From NCBI RefSeq assembly GCF_005047635.1, contig NZ_SUKC01000014.1:48303-112302 (forward strand): a DNA stretch of 64,000 nucleotides, in the 5' to 3' direction. This document shows positions 55,490 to 64,000 of this stretch, piece by piece. Each line of letters opens with the position of its first letter. Within the stretch, counting starts at the first letter, position 1. A program made the position numbers and the translations under genes. A model generated the notes under the pieces. It did not search any database. It worked only from the letters and a program-made list of their open reading frames with translations, and was not told the origin of the DNA. The stretch comes from Arthrobacter sp. CAU 1506. GTDB taxonomy: Bacteria > Actinomycetota > Actinomycetes > Actinomycetales > Micrococcaceae.

Positions 55490-55729
55490 ATTTCGTACCT
55501 AGTTCAATCTGGGGATTATTACGGATAGGTAACGATACCTGTATCCGGCAGGTTCCCAGGACCGCAGCGAATATTTGAGATTCTGCTCACTCGGAGGCCC
55601 CCGAAGTCGTAGGCAGGCTCGGAGTAGCCGGAGAACAGTTGAGGGAGGCGTCGCATCGCCATCCGTGTGGTGCCAACGCATCACGTGTGCGAGCCGCCGC
55701 GAGAACGGCCGTAGGCTCCAGCAGTTCTT

Positions 55730-55763
55730 CCCGGACAGGAATTGAACCTGCGACCAAAAGATT
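55730..55763 (-). repeat. Displaced tRNA-Arg 3'-half copy (far att site)
   Basis: 32 of 34 bases match the 3' half of the intact tRNA-Arg, in the same orientation. The 5' half of the tRNA is absent, so it cannot be a tRNA. Confidence 0.8.
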
Positions 55764-55885
55764 TGGGGATGCTGGTTTTCGTCGTCTACCAATGTATTGC
55801 AACAGCTGCTAGGTTGCGGGCACCTGGGCACTGCAGTGCCCAGGTGCATCTCCATGCTTGCGGGTTTTCGGGTGAACCACTTCAC
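55764..55885 (-). other. Start of a small unidentified reading frame running into the att site
   Basis: A GTG at 55885 (KWFTRKPASMEMHLG) overlaps the end of the phage-like pseudogene by four bases. The frame goes on through the att site to 55499, so its present C-terminus is made of tRNA and chromosomal sequence. It may be the cut remnant of an element gene. From 55490 to 55729 nothing else was seen. Confidence 0.3.
55820..55847. repeat. 28-bp perfect palindrome
   Basis: GCACCTGGGCACTG and its exact reverse complement join at a central CTGCAG with no loop. It lies just inside the far att site of the integrated element. A recombination-directionality or repressor site are possible roles. Confidence 0.7.
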
Positions 55886-56152
55886 TTCTCATCTCCGGCC
55901 TTGTTCTGTAGCTCGGTCATGACCTTTGCAACGGTTTCTCCGACGCTCCCACGTGTACGTTGTTGGTCTCCGTTAGCTGGCTGATTGTGAGGTCATTTTT
56001 TCTCGCAGAGATCCCGCCAGTATTTGGCGTCCTCATGCGGCGCGGACCCTGCCGATGGATACTACTCGTTCGAAGTAGAGCAGGAGTACGAGCAGGATGT
56101 AGAGGCCCACGGGGGTCAGGGTGTCGAGGTTGATGGGTATGCCGTCAATCAT
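55882..56152 (-). pseudogene. Phage-type small membrane protein, frameshifted
   Basis: An ATG at 56152, six bases after AGAGG, starts MIDGIPINLDTLTPVGLYIL followed by LVLLLYFERVV, a single membrane helix after a short MIDGIP leader. This start is typical of small actinophage membrane proteins near lysis genes. The frame stops at 56033, but the natural continuation is found in the other frames: HEDAKYWRDLCEK, then NDLTISQLTETNN (shift at the six-A run near 56000), then VGETVAKVMTELQNKAGDEK to the stop at 55882. Three frameshifts therefore separate the pieces of one gene of about 90 codons. The family call is from memory. Confidence 0.6.
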
Positions 56153-56257
56153 GCGTGGCCTCTGTGGGTCGTGCGTAAAGAATGTGTTCGCGAACGGTGC
56201 CCGGTTATGTCAGCCCGGAGGTCTGTGTACGACTGCCGGGCCGACGCAGCCAGGGTC

Positions 56258-56277
56258 ATAACCCGCCGTGGCGCGGG
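56258..56277 (+). repeat. 20-bp direct repeat, copy 1
   Basis: ATAACCCGCCGTGGCGCGGG, 19 of 20 bases identical to the copy at 57336-57355. The two flank the broken acyltransferase gene. Confidence 0.65.
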
Positions 56278-56300
56278 AGTGCGTGGGCTAGACTCATGCG

Positions 56301-57311
56301 ATGCCCGCCACGCTGCCGAACCGTGATCATCGCATCGACACCGCTAAGGGCGCTCTGATCGTGCTGGTAGTACTCGGGCATCTGCTTGAAGTCACAAACT
56401 TTTGGGATGCCGAGACGTTCCGGCTCGCATTGACGGCGATCTACTTGTTCCACATGCCGGCGTTCGTGTTCCTTGCGGGGATCACTGCTAAGGCCAACCG
56501 ACTGCCGGAGCGTGCCGGCGGGATCTTGCTCCTGCTGCTGACCTTCCAAGGCTTGTACTGGGTATTCGACACGCTTGCCGGTACGCCGCAGCAGTTCTCC
56601 TAGTTCCCGTTCTGGACTCTGTGGTTCTTGCTCGCCCTCGTTTACTGGCAGCTTCTCTTGCCACAGGCTATTCGGTTCCAGCGCACTGCACTCGTGGTTT
56701 CCGTGGTAGCCGCTGTGGCAGCGGGCTGTTTCGGCTTCTTGGGGAACGAGTTCGCGGTCTCGCGGGCAGTTGTTTTCTTGCCGTTCTATGTTCTCGGTGC
56801 GGTCTTCGGCCACCGCATAGTCGGGGTGGCCGCTCGTCTGCCTATCGTTGCCAAAGCCGGGCTGGCTGCCGCCTCTGGGGCCCTGACGTGGGTGGTGTTC
56901 CGTGCAGACCTTAGTCCGTGGTGGTTCTTTGCTAGCCGCAGCTATGAGGACCTGAATGCCGACGCGGGGGAGGGTGCGCTGATGCGCGCCGGGCTGTTGT
57001 CACTGTCGGCGCTGATGGTCTTCGCGTTCCTGGCCTTTATGCCTGACCGGCAGGGCAGGATCGCGGCGGCAGGTAGACGCAGCTTAGCAGTCTACCTATT
57101 CCATGGGTTCATTATCATGGGGTTGGCAATGATGATGCCTGCAGTGTTGGAGGACTACGGGCGCTGGGTTGCCCTCGGCGTCTGCCTGCTGGTTGCAGTG
57201 GCCGTCGTCGCCGTGTTTTCGCACCCTGGATTTGACGCGGTCCTGCGCACCTACCGAGATCGAGTGGTGGGACTGGCGCCCCGGCGTCAGGGCGCTGACA
57301 ATGCATCCTGA
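56301..57311 (+). pseudogene. Membrane acyltransferase (acyltransferase-3) interrupted by an in-frame amber codon
   Basis: The reading frame encodes 336 residues of an acyltransferase closely like the one at 6214-7248: RIDTAKGALIVLVVLGHLLE and LFHMPAFVFLAGITAKANR match its first helices. At 56601-56603 a TAG follows GTPQQFS; directly after it the same frame continues FPFWTLWFLLALVYWQLLLP to the normal end, with about ten membrane segments overall. The paralogue has RPFWILWFLLGMM at this point, so a single substitution (or sequencing error) is the only lesion. The start is ATG 56301. Flanking 20-bp direct repeats suggest movement as a unit. It would otherwise O-acylate a surface sugar. Confidence 0.85.
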
Positions 57312-57335
57312 CGCCGGGCGGCTCAGACTCGGGCT

Positions 57336-57355
57336 ATAACCCACCGTGGCGCGGG
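57336..57355 (+). repeat. 20-bp direct repeat, copy 2
   Basis: ATAACCCACCGTGGCGCGGG, one base different from copy 1 at 56258. It lies 25 bases after the acyltransferase pseudogene. Confidence 0.65.
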
Positions 57356-57419
57356 GTTCTGGGTGCAACGACGGCCCCCACCATGCGGTGAGGGCCTTCC
57401 GTATCGGGTGCGGCTGTGG

Positions 57420-58355
57420 TTACTCGACTGTGCTGAAGGGCAGTTGTTCCGGCCGGACAGCGCCCTTGTAGATCTGGTTGTAACTGTTGCTGAGGTGCCC
57501 AATGTCGAGAGCCCACTGACCCCTCATAGCCAACTCGCTGGCAAGAACGGTCCCCGCCTGACCTAATGAAATAAGCACCAGATCCGAGGTGGAGCCTTCG
57601 AGCACCTTGAGCAGCCGGGGAAGATCATCGAACGCATGCCGCGGCTCGGAGTATTCAAACGTGGACGAGCGGATGTTGTCGAACAGTTCCGGGACCATCT
57701 CGAACCGTGAACCACGCCCGGTCACGACAGTTACATCCAGCCCTTCCCACACGGACCTCCACGCGTCCACGGCTGCCGGCCCGCACGCATGGAAAAGGAT
57801 GGGGCGAGTGGCTTGGCTGTTCCCCACGACCGGCAGGGCTTCGAACCGCTTGATGATCTGCCCCGAGAATTGGCTGTAGAAGTTCGTCCAATACTTGTCA
57901 CGGTGGGGGTGCGGCAAGCCGACCAGCAGTTTGTCGGGGTTGTCCATGGCGTGCAGGACAACATCGTTGAGGGCTTGGAAAACCTGTGTGGAGTTGCGTT
58001 GGAACTGGGTGTCGTGTTCGAGCCGGAACATCAGTTTGAACTCGCCGTCACCGTATCGTGCCAGGCTCAGTTTCCGGTCGCGGACGGTTTCGATGGTTTC
58101 CACAAGCCCTAACTGCCGTTCGGCAAGGAAGTCGCTCATCTCGTCCAGGCGTGGTGCCGCGAGCCCGTTGCGGATCTCGTCGCTGATTTGCCGCGACTCC
58201 GAAACATGCCACCGGATCTTGCTCAGCATGTCATTTTGGACTTCCAGGAGCTCCAGTTGCCGGGCCATCAGGTCTTCCTGGCTTTTCAGGGACTTGGACA
58301 TGTCCCGCATCAACGCGAATGCTGATCGGAGTTTCGGTGCGTAGCGGGAGATCAT
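57420..58355 (-). CDS. GT-D fold glycosyltransferase (DUF1792/SP_1767-like)
   Basis: This 311-residue protein has an N-terminal helical part (residues 1-85, with coiled-coil-like Leu and Gln spacing) and a GT-D domain after it. Motifs seen are LSLARYGDGEFKLMFRL near residue 95 (the family's R-x-GDGE metal/UDP site), VVGNSQATRPILFHACGP, LDVTVVTGRGSRFE, VLISLGQAGTVLASELA and ALDIGHLSNSY at the end. GT-D enzymes were first described for a streptococcal adhesin glycosylation pathway (third-sugar glucosyltransferase). The ATG follows GGAG by four bases. It appears intact inside an otherwise decaying element, suggesting it may still be of use. Acceptor unknown. Confidence 0.88.
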   Translation of the reverse strand: MISRYAPKLRSAFALMRDMSKSLKSQEDLMARQLELLEVQNDMLSKIRWHVSESRQISDEIRNGLAAPRLDEMSDFLAERQLGLVETIETVRDRKLSLARYGDGEFKLMFRLEHDTQFQRNSTQVFQALNDVVLHAMDNPDKLLVGLPHPHRDKYWTNFYSQFSGQIIKRFEALPVVGNSQATRPILFHACGPAAVDAWRSVWEGLDVTVVTGRGSRFEMVPELFDNIRSSTFEYSEPRHAFDDLPRLLKVLEGSTSDLVLISLGQAGTVLASELAMRGQWALDIGHLSNSYNQIYKGAVRPEQLPFSTVE

Positions 58356-58423
58356 CGGGCTCCTAGTGGTACGAGATTTCCCTCAGCATACCAACCGCTA
58401 GAAGCCCGACCCGCCCCGATCAG

Positions 58424-58797
58424 ACCCGGTTGCTGGTGGTGTTGACGGTCCCGGATGTGCCTCCGGCGAGGCCCTTGAAGTCGTTGCCGAACACCCGCCA
58501 AGTGCAGCAGATCGTTACCCACCCTTGGGGCGTAGTATTTCCGTCGTCCACATGCACCCTGCGGAATCCCGGCACTTCCGAAAGCAGTGGCGTTCGGCCC
58601 GGGATGATATTGGTTTCCGTGGGTCACGCCGCACACCTTCCGCAAGTCTGTTGGAACCCTGCTGGCCAACACCGCGGGCATGGCATTCAGCATCTGCCCA
58701 GTTGGGCCGCTCCAGTGAGCAGATCACCAGCCGGCACTACGTGCAGAAGACCCACGACATGACATCGGGCCTTGAAGCTTTAGGTGGCACACAATGA
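58424..58797 (+). pseudogene. Tyrosine recombinase (phage integrase) remnant
   Basis: Three frames carry successive pieces of one integrase: GVVFPSSTCTLRNPG, then FRKQWRSARDDIGF, then TPHTFRKSVGTLLANTAGMA (with the H-x-F-R catalytic pair), then SAQLGRSSEQITSRHYVQKT (catalytic Tyr) and the stop at 58797. The N-terminal half, with the first catalytic Arg, is missing. It faces the tRNA-Arg att site about 520 bases away, so it is the likely integrase of the decayed element. Confidence 0.8.
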
Positions 58798-58937
58798 GGC
58801 CTGCGCTTGAGGGTGCCAGGCTGGAGCAGGTGCAGGAACTGGTATCTCGCTTCCTGGAAGCTGCAGCGAGCCCGGCCGCGAAAGCGCACCCAGGGTTCGC
58901 GAGCTTCCCCAAGTCCTCATGCACGTGGGCGTCTTAG
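58794..58937 (+). CDS. Small unidentified reading frame after the integrase remnant
   Basis: A 47-codon frame, MRPALEGARLEQVQELVSRF onward, whose ATG overlaps the integrase stop by four bases, suggests translational coupling in the original element. It is partly helical, Ala- and Glu-rich. No family was recognised and it may be non-coding today. Confidence 0.35.
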   Translation: MRPALEGARLEQVQELVSRFLEAAASPAAKAHPGFASFPKSSCTWAS

Positions 58938-59319
58938 GCTCTGGGGGCATATCTTGCAGGACGCCGGCCTCGGTTTATGGCCCATTGTGAATGCCACACG
59001 GTCGGATAGCAACGGCGGGCATGACTTGCTGGAGTCGAACGAACTGGCCGTAGATGTCACGGCTGATCAATTTTCCGGCCACGCCGTATACGCGGGCCCT
59101 GCTCCCGCGCCTGTCAGCGCGATGTTTGACACCAGGCAGTCGGTTGGACTGGGGGCATGGGACCCGCCCCACCGCAAGGCCTGTGAGCATCTGGCCGAGA
59201 TGATGGGGCGGTGGTCAGAAGCGAAAGCGGTGGGTAAGCGGTGGATCTGCCCCCCAGAGGGTGCAAAATTGGAGCGGCCCCGACCGGGCATAGCGCCTAG
59301 TCAGAGCCGCTTTTCGCTG
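58938..59319. other. Unassigned end of the integrated element
   Basis: Nothing recognisable was found between the small frame and the tRNA-Arg gene. The sequence is moderately GC-rich and open in one forward frame, but its translation resembles no protein known to me. Confidence 0.4.
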
Positions 59320-59392
59320 CGCCCCGGACAGGAATCGAACCTGCGACCAAGAGATTAGAAGGCTCCTGCTCTATCCGCTGAGCTACCGAGGC
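59320..59392 (-). tRNA. tRNA-Arg (anticodon UCU), attachment site of the integrated element
   Basis: The reverse strand folds as a 73-base cloverleaf: acceptor GCCTCGG with CCGGGGC, D-arm GCTC/GAGC, anticodon loop CTTCTAA (UCU), T-arm GCAGG with CCTGT and loop TTCGATT. The anticodon stem GGAGC/TCTCT has a C-U mismatch next to the loop and a G-U at its base, so the stem is weak. CCA is not encoded. Its 3' half is repeated at 55730-55763. Confidence 0.88.
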
Positions 59393-59448
59393 TGGCGGTT
59401 TCAGCCCGGGCCGCTGCGCACGCGTCCGGCTCGGGGCAAATCCAGGAT

Positions 59449-60495
59449 TTACTCTATCAAGCCGTTCAGTGCCCGGGAGGCGGTGAAGAGGGTCTGTTCG
59501 AACAGTTCGGCATACGTGTCCAAGGTCAGCTGAGCGGAGGAATGGCCGGCGATCCGCTGCGCCAGTTTGACGTCCTTGGTGGAGTGCAGGATCAGGCTGA
59601 CGGCGGTGTGGCGCAGGTCGTGGAACGTGGGGGCCGGGTCCAGCCCGGCCCCGGCGGCGCCCGGGCGCAGCACGCGGGCGGCGAAGTTCGAGTGGTGCAG
59701 CCGCCCGCCGGGAACCCCGCTGCGGCCGGGGGAGCGGAACAGCAGGCCCTCGGGCGGCCGGACGCCGAGCACCATGGCGGCAACCTTGTCCGGAACCGGG
59801 ACGGTGCGCGTGCCGCCGTTCTTGGTGTTGGGCGACGGTGCGCCGGTGTCGCCCTCCGTCCAGGAGCGCAGCACGTCCAGCAGCCAGCCTTCGGGCGTGC
59901 TGCGGAAGTCCCGGGCCTGCAGCGCGGTGATCTCGCCCCAGCGCAGTCCGGTGGTCCCGGCGAGCATGATGAGATCCGTCCACGGCGCACATTGTCCGGC
60001 GAGGGCTTGAAGCTCCGGCATCGACAAATAGATGCGCCGTTTCTCCACCGGGGCCCGGGGCACGTAGCCGGCCCGGCCGGTGGCATCGGTGGCCGGATTC
60101 TCCGGCAGCAGTTCCAGATAGACGCTGTGGCGCATCAGCCGGATGAACATCAGCGCCACCCGGCGGCGGGTGTTGTTGCCGGACTGGCCGCGGCTGCCGG
60201 CCTGCAGGCCGGCGATCCACTCGCCGACGTCGCGCCAGTGCACCTGGTCCACCGGCGTGGACGACCAGCGCGGCGCGATGTGCCGGTGCCAGTTCTTGCG
60301 GTAATTGGCCGCCGTGCTGGCCGCGATGGGCCTGCCGCGCAGCCCCTGGGTGGTCAGCAGTCGCATCCAGTCGGCGTACAACGCGCCGACGGTCATCTCC
60401 CGCTCTCGCGGTGCCATGCCCGGACCAGCGACGGCGAAGCGGGCACGCCGCCGGTAGCCGCGGCGCCCTTGTGCGCTGGAAGAGACTGGATCCAC
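59449..60495 (-). CDS. Tyrosine-type site-specific recombinase (integrase), intact
   Basis: This 348-residue protein has an N-terminal SAM-like core-binding domain (about residues 35-125) and a catalytic domain after it. All catalytic elements are present: TGLRWGEITAL (first Arg), the FHDLRHTAVSL box (His-x-x-Arg), GHSSAQLTLDTY with the second His region and the nucleophile Tyr, near residue 330. The GTG at 60495 gives the longest form; ATG at 60417 or 60396 would remove a basic leader. It ends 57 bases from the 5' end of tRNA-Arg, that is, on the opposite side from the decayed element. High GC and codon use match the chromosome. What it mobilises, if anything, is not clear. Confidence 0.92.
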   Translation of the reverse strand: MDPVSSSAQGRRGYRRRARFAVAGPGMAPREREMTVGALYADWMRLLTTQGLRGRPIAASTAANYRKNWHRHIAPRWSSTPVDQVHWRDVGEWIAGLQAGSRGQSGNNTRRRVALMFIRLMRHSVYLELLPENPATDATGRAGYVPRAPVEKRRIYLSMPELQALAGQCAPWTDLIMLAGTTGLRWGEITALQARDFRSTPEGWLLDVLRSWTEGDTGAPSPNTKNGGTRTVPVPDKVAAMVLGVRPPEGLLFRSPGRSGVPGGRLHHSNFAARVLRPGAAGAGLDPAPTFHDLRHTAVSLILHSTKDVKLAQRIAGHSSAQLTLDTYAELFEQTLFTASRALNGLIE

Positions 60496-60705
60496 GCCTA
60501 GAGGCTATGGCCAGCAGTCAGGGCCCTGGCGCTCGGCCTCCTCCGCTGTGGACAACCCGGTGCCGTGCCAAGTTCGCCTACACACCCGGGCGCCGGCGGG
60601 AACCCGTCCACAGCCGGGGCCGCACCGCTTTTGCCCGCCGTCCGGCTGGGGCAGAGTGGCTGCTGCCGGCGGCACCGCCGGCTTCGAGAAGATCGGAGGC
60701 AGGAG

Positions 60706-61287
60706 ATGAGTGACTACATCACGGTCCGCGGCGTGCTCGGCACGGAGGTGCAGCGGAAGCGGACCAAGAAGGGGGACGCGGTGGCGGAGTTCAGGCTGGC
60801 GTCGTCAGGGGATTGGCTGAACCGCGACACGGGCGAGTGGGTCAAGGGCGTGACCAACTGGTACACGGTGCAGGCATTCCGCGGCTTGGCGGAAAACCTG
60901 TGGCGGAGCCTGGCCAAGGGCGATCCGGTGGTGGTCACCGGCAAGCTGAAGCTGCGCCAGTGGGAGCTGCAGGACGGCCGCCGCGGCACCTCCCCGGAGA
61001 TTGATGCGGATTCCATCGGGCATGACCTGCGCCGCGGCACCGCGGAGTTCATCAAGAACTGGACGGCAGCGCCAACGGGCGCGGCGCCGGACGGCACGGA
61101 CGCGCCGCACCCCCGCTCCCTGGACTGCCGGTCGATGGCCTTGGCGGATCCGGATCCGGCGGTTTCCGTCCCGGACGCGGAGGCGGGCAGCCCCGTGGCC
61201 GCGGTCCAGCCGGCAAGGGCGGCAGCGGAGGAGGAGGCTGCCGGCGGCGACCGGGAAAGCGGGGCGGACCTGCCGTTGGCCAGCTGA
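60706..61287 (+). CDS. ssb: Single-stranded DNA-binding protein
   Basis: This 193-residue protein has an OB-fold in the first 115 residues: MSDYITVRGVLGTEVQRKRT, AEFRLASSGDWLNRDTGEW, NWYTVQAFRGLAENL and GDPVVVTGKLKLRQWE. These are the beta strands and aromatic DNA contacts of bacterial SSB. The tail is long and rich in Ala, Glu and Pro and does not end in the usual acidic Asp-Asp-x-Pro-Phe tip, so this is probably a secondary SSB. The ATG at 60706 is directly after GGAGGCAGGAG. Upstream open sequence in frame is intergenic. In other Micrococcaceae an ssb-like gene before ettA is common (from memory). Confidence 0.9.
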   Translation: MSDYITVRGVLGTEVQRKRTKKGDAVAEFRLASSGDWLNRDTGEWVKGVTNWYTVQAFRGLAENLWRSLAKGDPVVVTGKLKLRQWELQDGRRGTSPEIDADSIGHDLRRGTAEFIKNWTAAPTGAAPDGTDAPHPRSLDCRSMALADPDPAVSVPDAEAGSPVAAVQPARAAAEEEAAGGDRESGADLPLAS

Positions 61288-61380
61288 GCAGTCCGTGGCG
61301 GGCGGCGCCCGCCTGCCCGTCACGGGTTTGCAGGTGTCCTGAATGTGTGATCGCGGGGCGCACCGACTAGCCTTGAGGGC

Positions 61381-63063
<1,683 letters not shown>

Positions 63064-63078
63064 CGGTAGGTCCAGACT

Positions 63079-63123
63079 GCAGCGAGCGGCTCCCGGTTCC
63101 GGGGCCGCTCGCTGCATTTTTTA
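63079..63123 (+). terminator. Rho-independent terminator of ettA
   Basis: The arms GCAGCGAGCGGC (63079-63090) and GCCGCTCGCTGC (63104-63115) are perfect complements, followed by ATTTTTTA. Confidence 0.9.
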
Positions 63124-63316
63124 CAGCCGGAGGCGCCCGGCCCGCCCCGGCCCGGCGCTGGAGCCGGTGCAACAGCACCCAAGGCCTGGGCCGAAAAGCC
63201 GCTTCCTCAGTTTGTCGCCTTCTGTACACCGGCCGGTCACTTGGCCAGCGCCGGTGCTTTACCGTTTGACCATAGCGTGAGGTGGTCATCGAGTCAGCGG
63301 TACAGAAAGAGCTACA

Positions 63317-64000
63317 TTGACCACGCAAGCTATGCCTTCCAATTTTCCCGCCGGTGCGCCGGCTCCCGTCGCGATCGGTGACGTGCAGGTCGGTGCCGGG
63401 CAGCCGGTCTATGTGATCGGCGAGATCGGGATCAACCACAACGGCGACATCGAGATCGCCAAGCAGTTGATCGATGTGGCGGCCGAGGCCGGCGCGAACG
63501 CGGTGAAGTTCCAGAAGCGCACCCCGGAGATCTCCACCCCGGCGGACATGCGCGACAAGATGCGTTCCACCCCGTGGGGCGAGATGACTTACCTGGACTA
63601 CCGGTACCGGGTGGAGTTTGACATGCCGATCTACCAGAAGCTGATCTCGCACGCCGCCGACCGCGGGCTGCACTGCTTCGCTTCGCCGTGGGATGTTCCC
63701 TCGGTCGCGTTCATGGAGGACGCCGGCGCGCTGACCCACAAGGTGGCCTCCGCTTCGGTGACCGACCTGGACCTGCCGAAGGCGCTGCGCGAGACCGGCA
63801 AGCCGGTGATCCTGTCCACCGGGATGTCCACGATCGAGCAGATCGACAAGGCGGTGGAGACCCTGGGCACGGACAAGCTGATCCTGATGCACGCGACCTC
63901 GACCTACCCGCTGCCGCCGGAAGAGGCGAACCTGCGGATGATCAGCACGCTGCAGGAGCGCTACCAGGTGCCGGTGGGCTATTCCGGGCACGAGCGCGGG
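63317..64000 (+). CDS. NeuB-family sialic-acid-type synthase, partial (C-terminus beyond window)
   Basis: The first 228 residues of an N-acetylneuraminate synthase family enzyme (NeuB/SpsE), which joins phosphoenolpyruvate to an N-acetylated hexose to form a nonulosonic acid. Marks seen are VYVIGEIGINHNGDIEIAKQ near residue 35, ANAVKFQKRTPE, CFASPWDVPSVAFME, KPVILSTGMSTIEQI, LMHATSTYPLPPEEANL and GYSGHERG at the edge. The TTG at 63317 follows AGAAAGAG; an in-frame ATG at 63332 is an alternative. No signal peptide is present. It has its own upstream region after the ettA terminator. It suggests that the strain makes a nonulosonic acid, known in actinobacteria as a part of teichulosonic acids. 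Confidence 0.92.
   Translation, partial: MTTQAMPSNFPAGAPAPVAIGDVQVGAGQPVYVIGEIGINHNGDIEIAKQLIDVAAEAGANAVKFQKRTPEISTPADMRDKMRSTPWGEMTYLDYRYRVEFDMPIYQKLISHAADRGLHCFASPWDVPSVAFMEDAGALTHKVASASVTDLDLPKALRETGKPVILSTGMSTIEQIDKAVETLGTDKLILMHATSTYPLPPEEANLRMISTLQERYQVPVGYSGHERG

Larger units (their letters stand above)
55730..59356. mobile_element. Decayed integrative element at tRNA-Arg(UCU)
   Basis: The element is bounded by two direct copies of the tRNA-Arg 3' half, 34 bases each with 32 identical (55730-55763 and 59323-59356). It lies on the 3' side of the tRNA, as expected for site-specific integration by a tyrosine recombinase. Inside, in order, are a small gene running into the far att copy, a frameshifted phage-like membrane protein, an acyltransferase with one amber stop, an intact GT-D glycosyltransferase and a frameshifted tyrosine recombinase. 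At about 3.6 kb with most genes broken, it is a deletion remnant of a prophage or similar element carrying surface-glycan genes. Confidence 0.75.

Noticed and set aside
55730..55800. Second tRNA gene
   Set aside because: Only the 3' half matches; no 5' half or acceptor pairing. It is the displaced att copy.
58807..59358. 183-codon forward frame at the element end
   Set aside because: Runs into the tRNA-Arg gene and resembles no protein.

Overview
The window looks like chromosome from a high-GC actinobacterium of the Micrococcaceae (Arthrobacter-like). The reasons are GC of about 60-65 % in most genes, frequent GTG and TTG starts with AGGAG-type ribosome binding sites, an actinobacterial-type extended glyceraldehyde-3-phosphate dehydrogenase, an MptB-like polyprenol-phosphomannose mannosyltransferase and teichoic-acid-type export genes. 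The genus is an inference.

Layout: 1-4.6 kb holds a partial secreted SGNH hydrolase and two tandem, partly near-identical alpha/beta-hydrolase genes of the Asp2/XcbB type. 4.6-13.1 kb is mostly housekeeping: yaaA, the RNase P RNA (rnpB), a membrane acyltransferase, a GapB-type gap gene, def, tRNA-His, orn, an MptB-like gene and a DUF3224 gene.

13.2-51.2 kb is a large envelope-glycopolymer region. A two-gene ABC exporter (TagG/TagH type) is followed by an overlapping operon of glycosyltransferases and a CDP-alcohol phosphotransferase. Then come a glycerol-3-phosphate cytidylyltransferase (TagD), a membrane-anchored CDP-glycerol glycerophosphotransferase (GPT), a fused CDP-ribitol pyrophosphorylase/ribulose-5-phosphate reductase and a low-GC glycosyltransferase-GPT fusion. 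On the other strand lie two more membrane-GPT genes (one an internal tandem duplication), a glycosyltransferase, a pyruvyltransferase, a GH25 muramidase with FG-GAP repeats, two acyltransferases, a CotH-type kinase and another GPT. The region closes with a Stealth phosphotransferase coupled to a double-GPT protein. In all there are eight GPT domains in six genes. Together they can make and use both CDP-glycerol and CDP-ribitol, polymerise phosphodiester-linked glycans, decorate them with pyruvate and acyl groups, and export them.

51.2-55.5 kb holds secreted proteins (an endonuclease/exonuclease/phosphatase-fold protein, a polysaccharide deacetylase) plus a decayed transposase and a glycine-rich membrane protein. 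55.7-59.4 kb is a decayed integrative element inserted at the 3' end of tRNA-Arg(UCU). A displaced 34-bp tRNA-tail copy marks the far junction. Inside are a frameshifted phage-type membrane gene, an acyltransferase broken by one in-frame amber codon, an intact GT-D glycosyltransferase and a frameshifted tyrosine recombinase. An intact second integrase lies on the other side of the tRNA. 60.7-64 kb carries ssb, ettA and the start of a NeuB-family sialic-acid-type synthase, which suggests more surface-glycan genes beyond the edge.

All calls come from reading the sequence; no database search was run.
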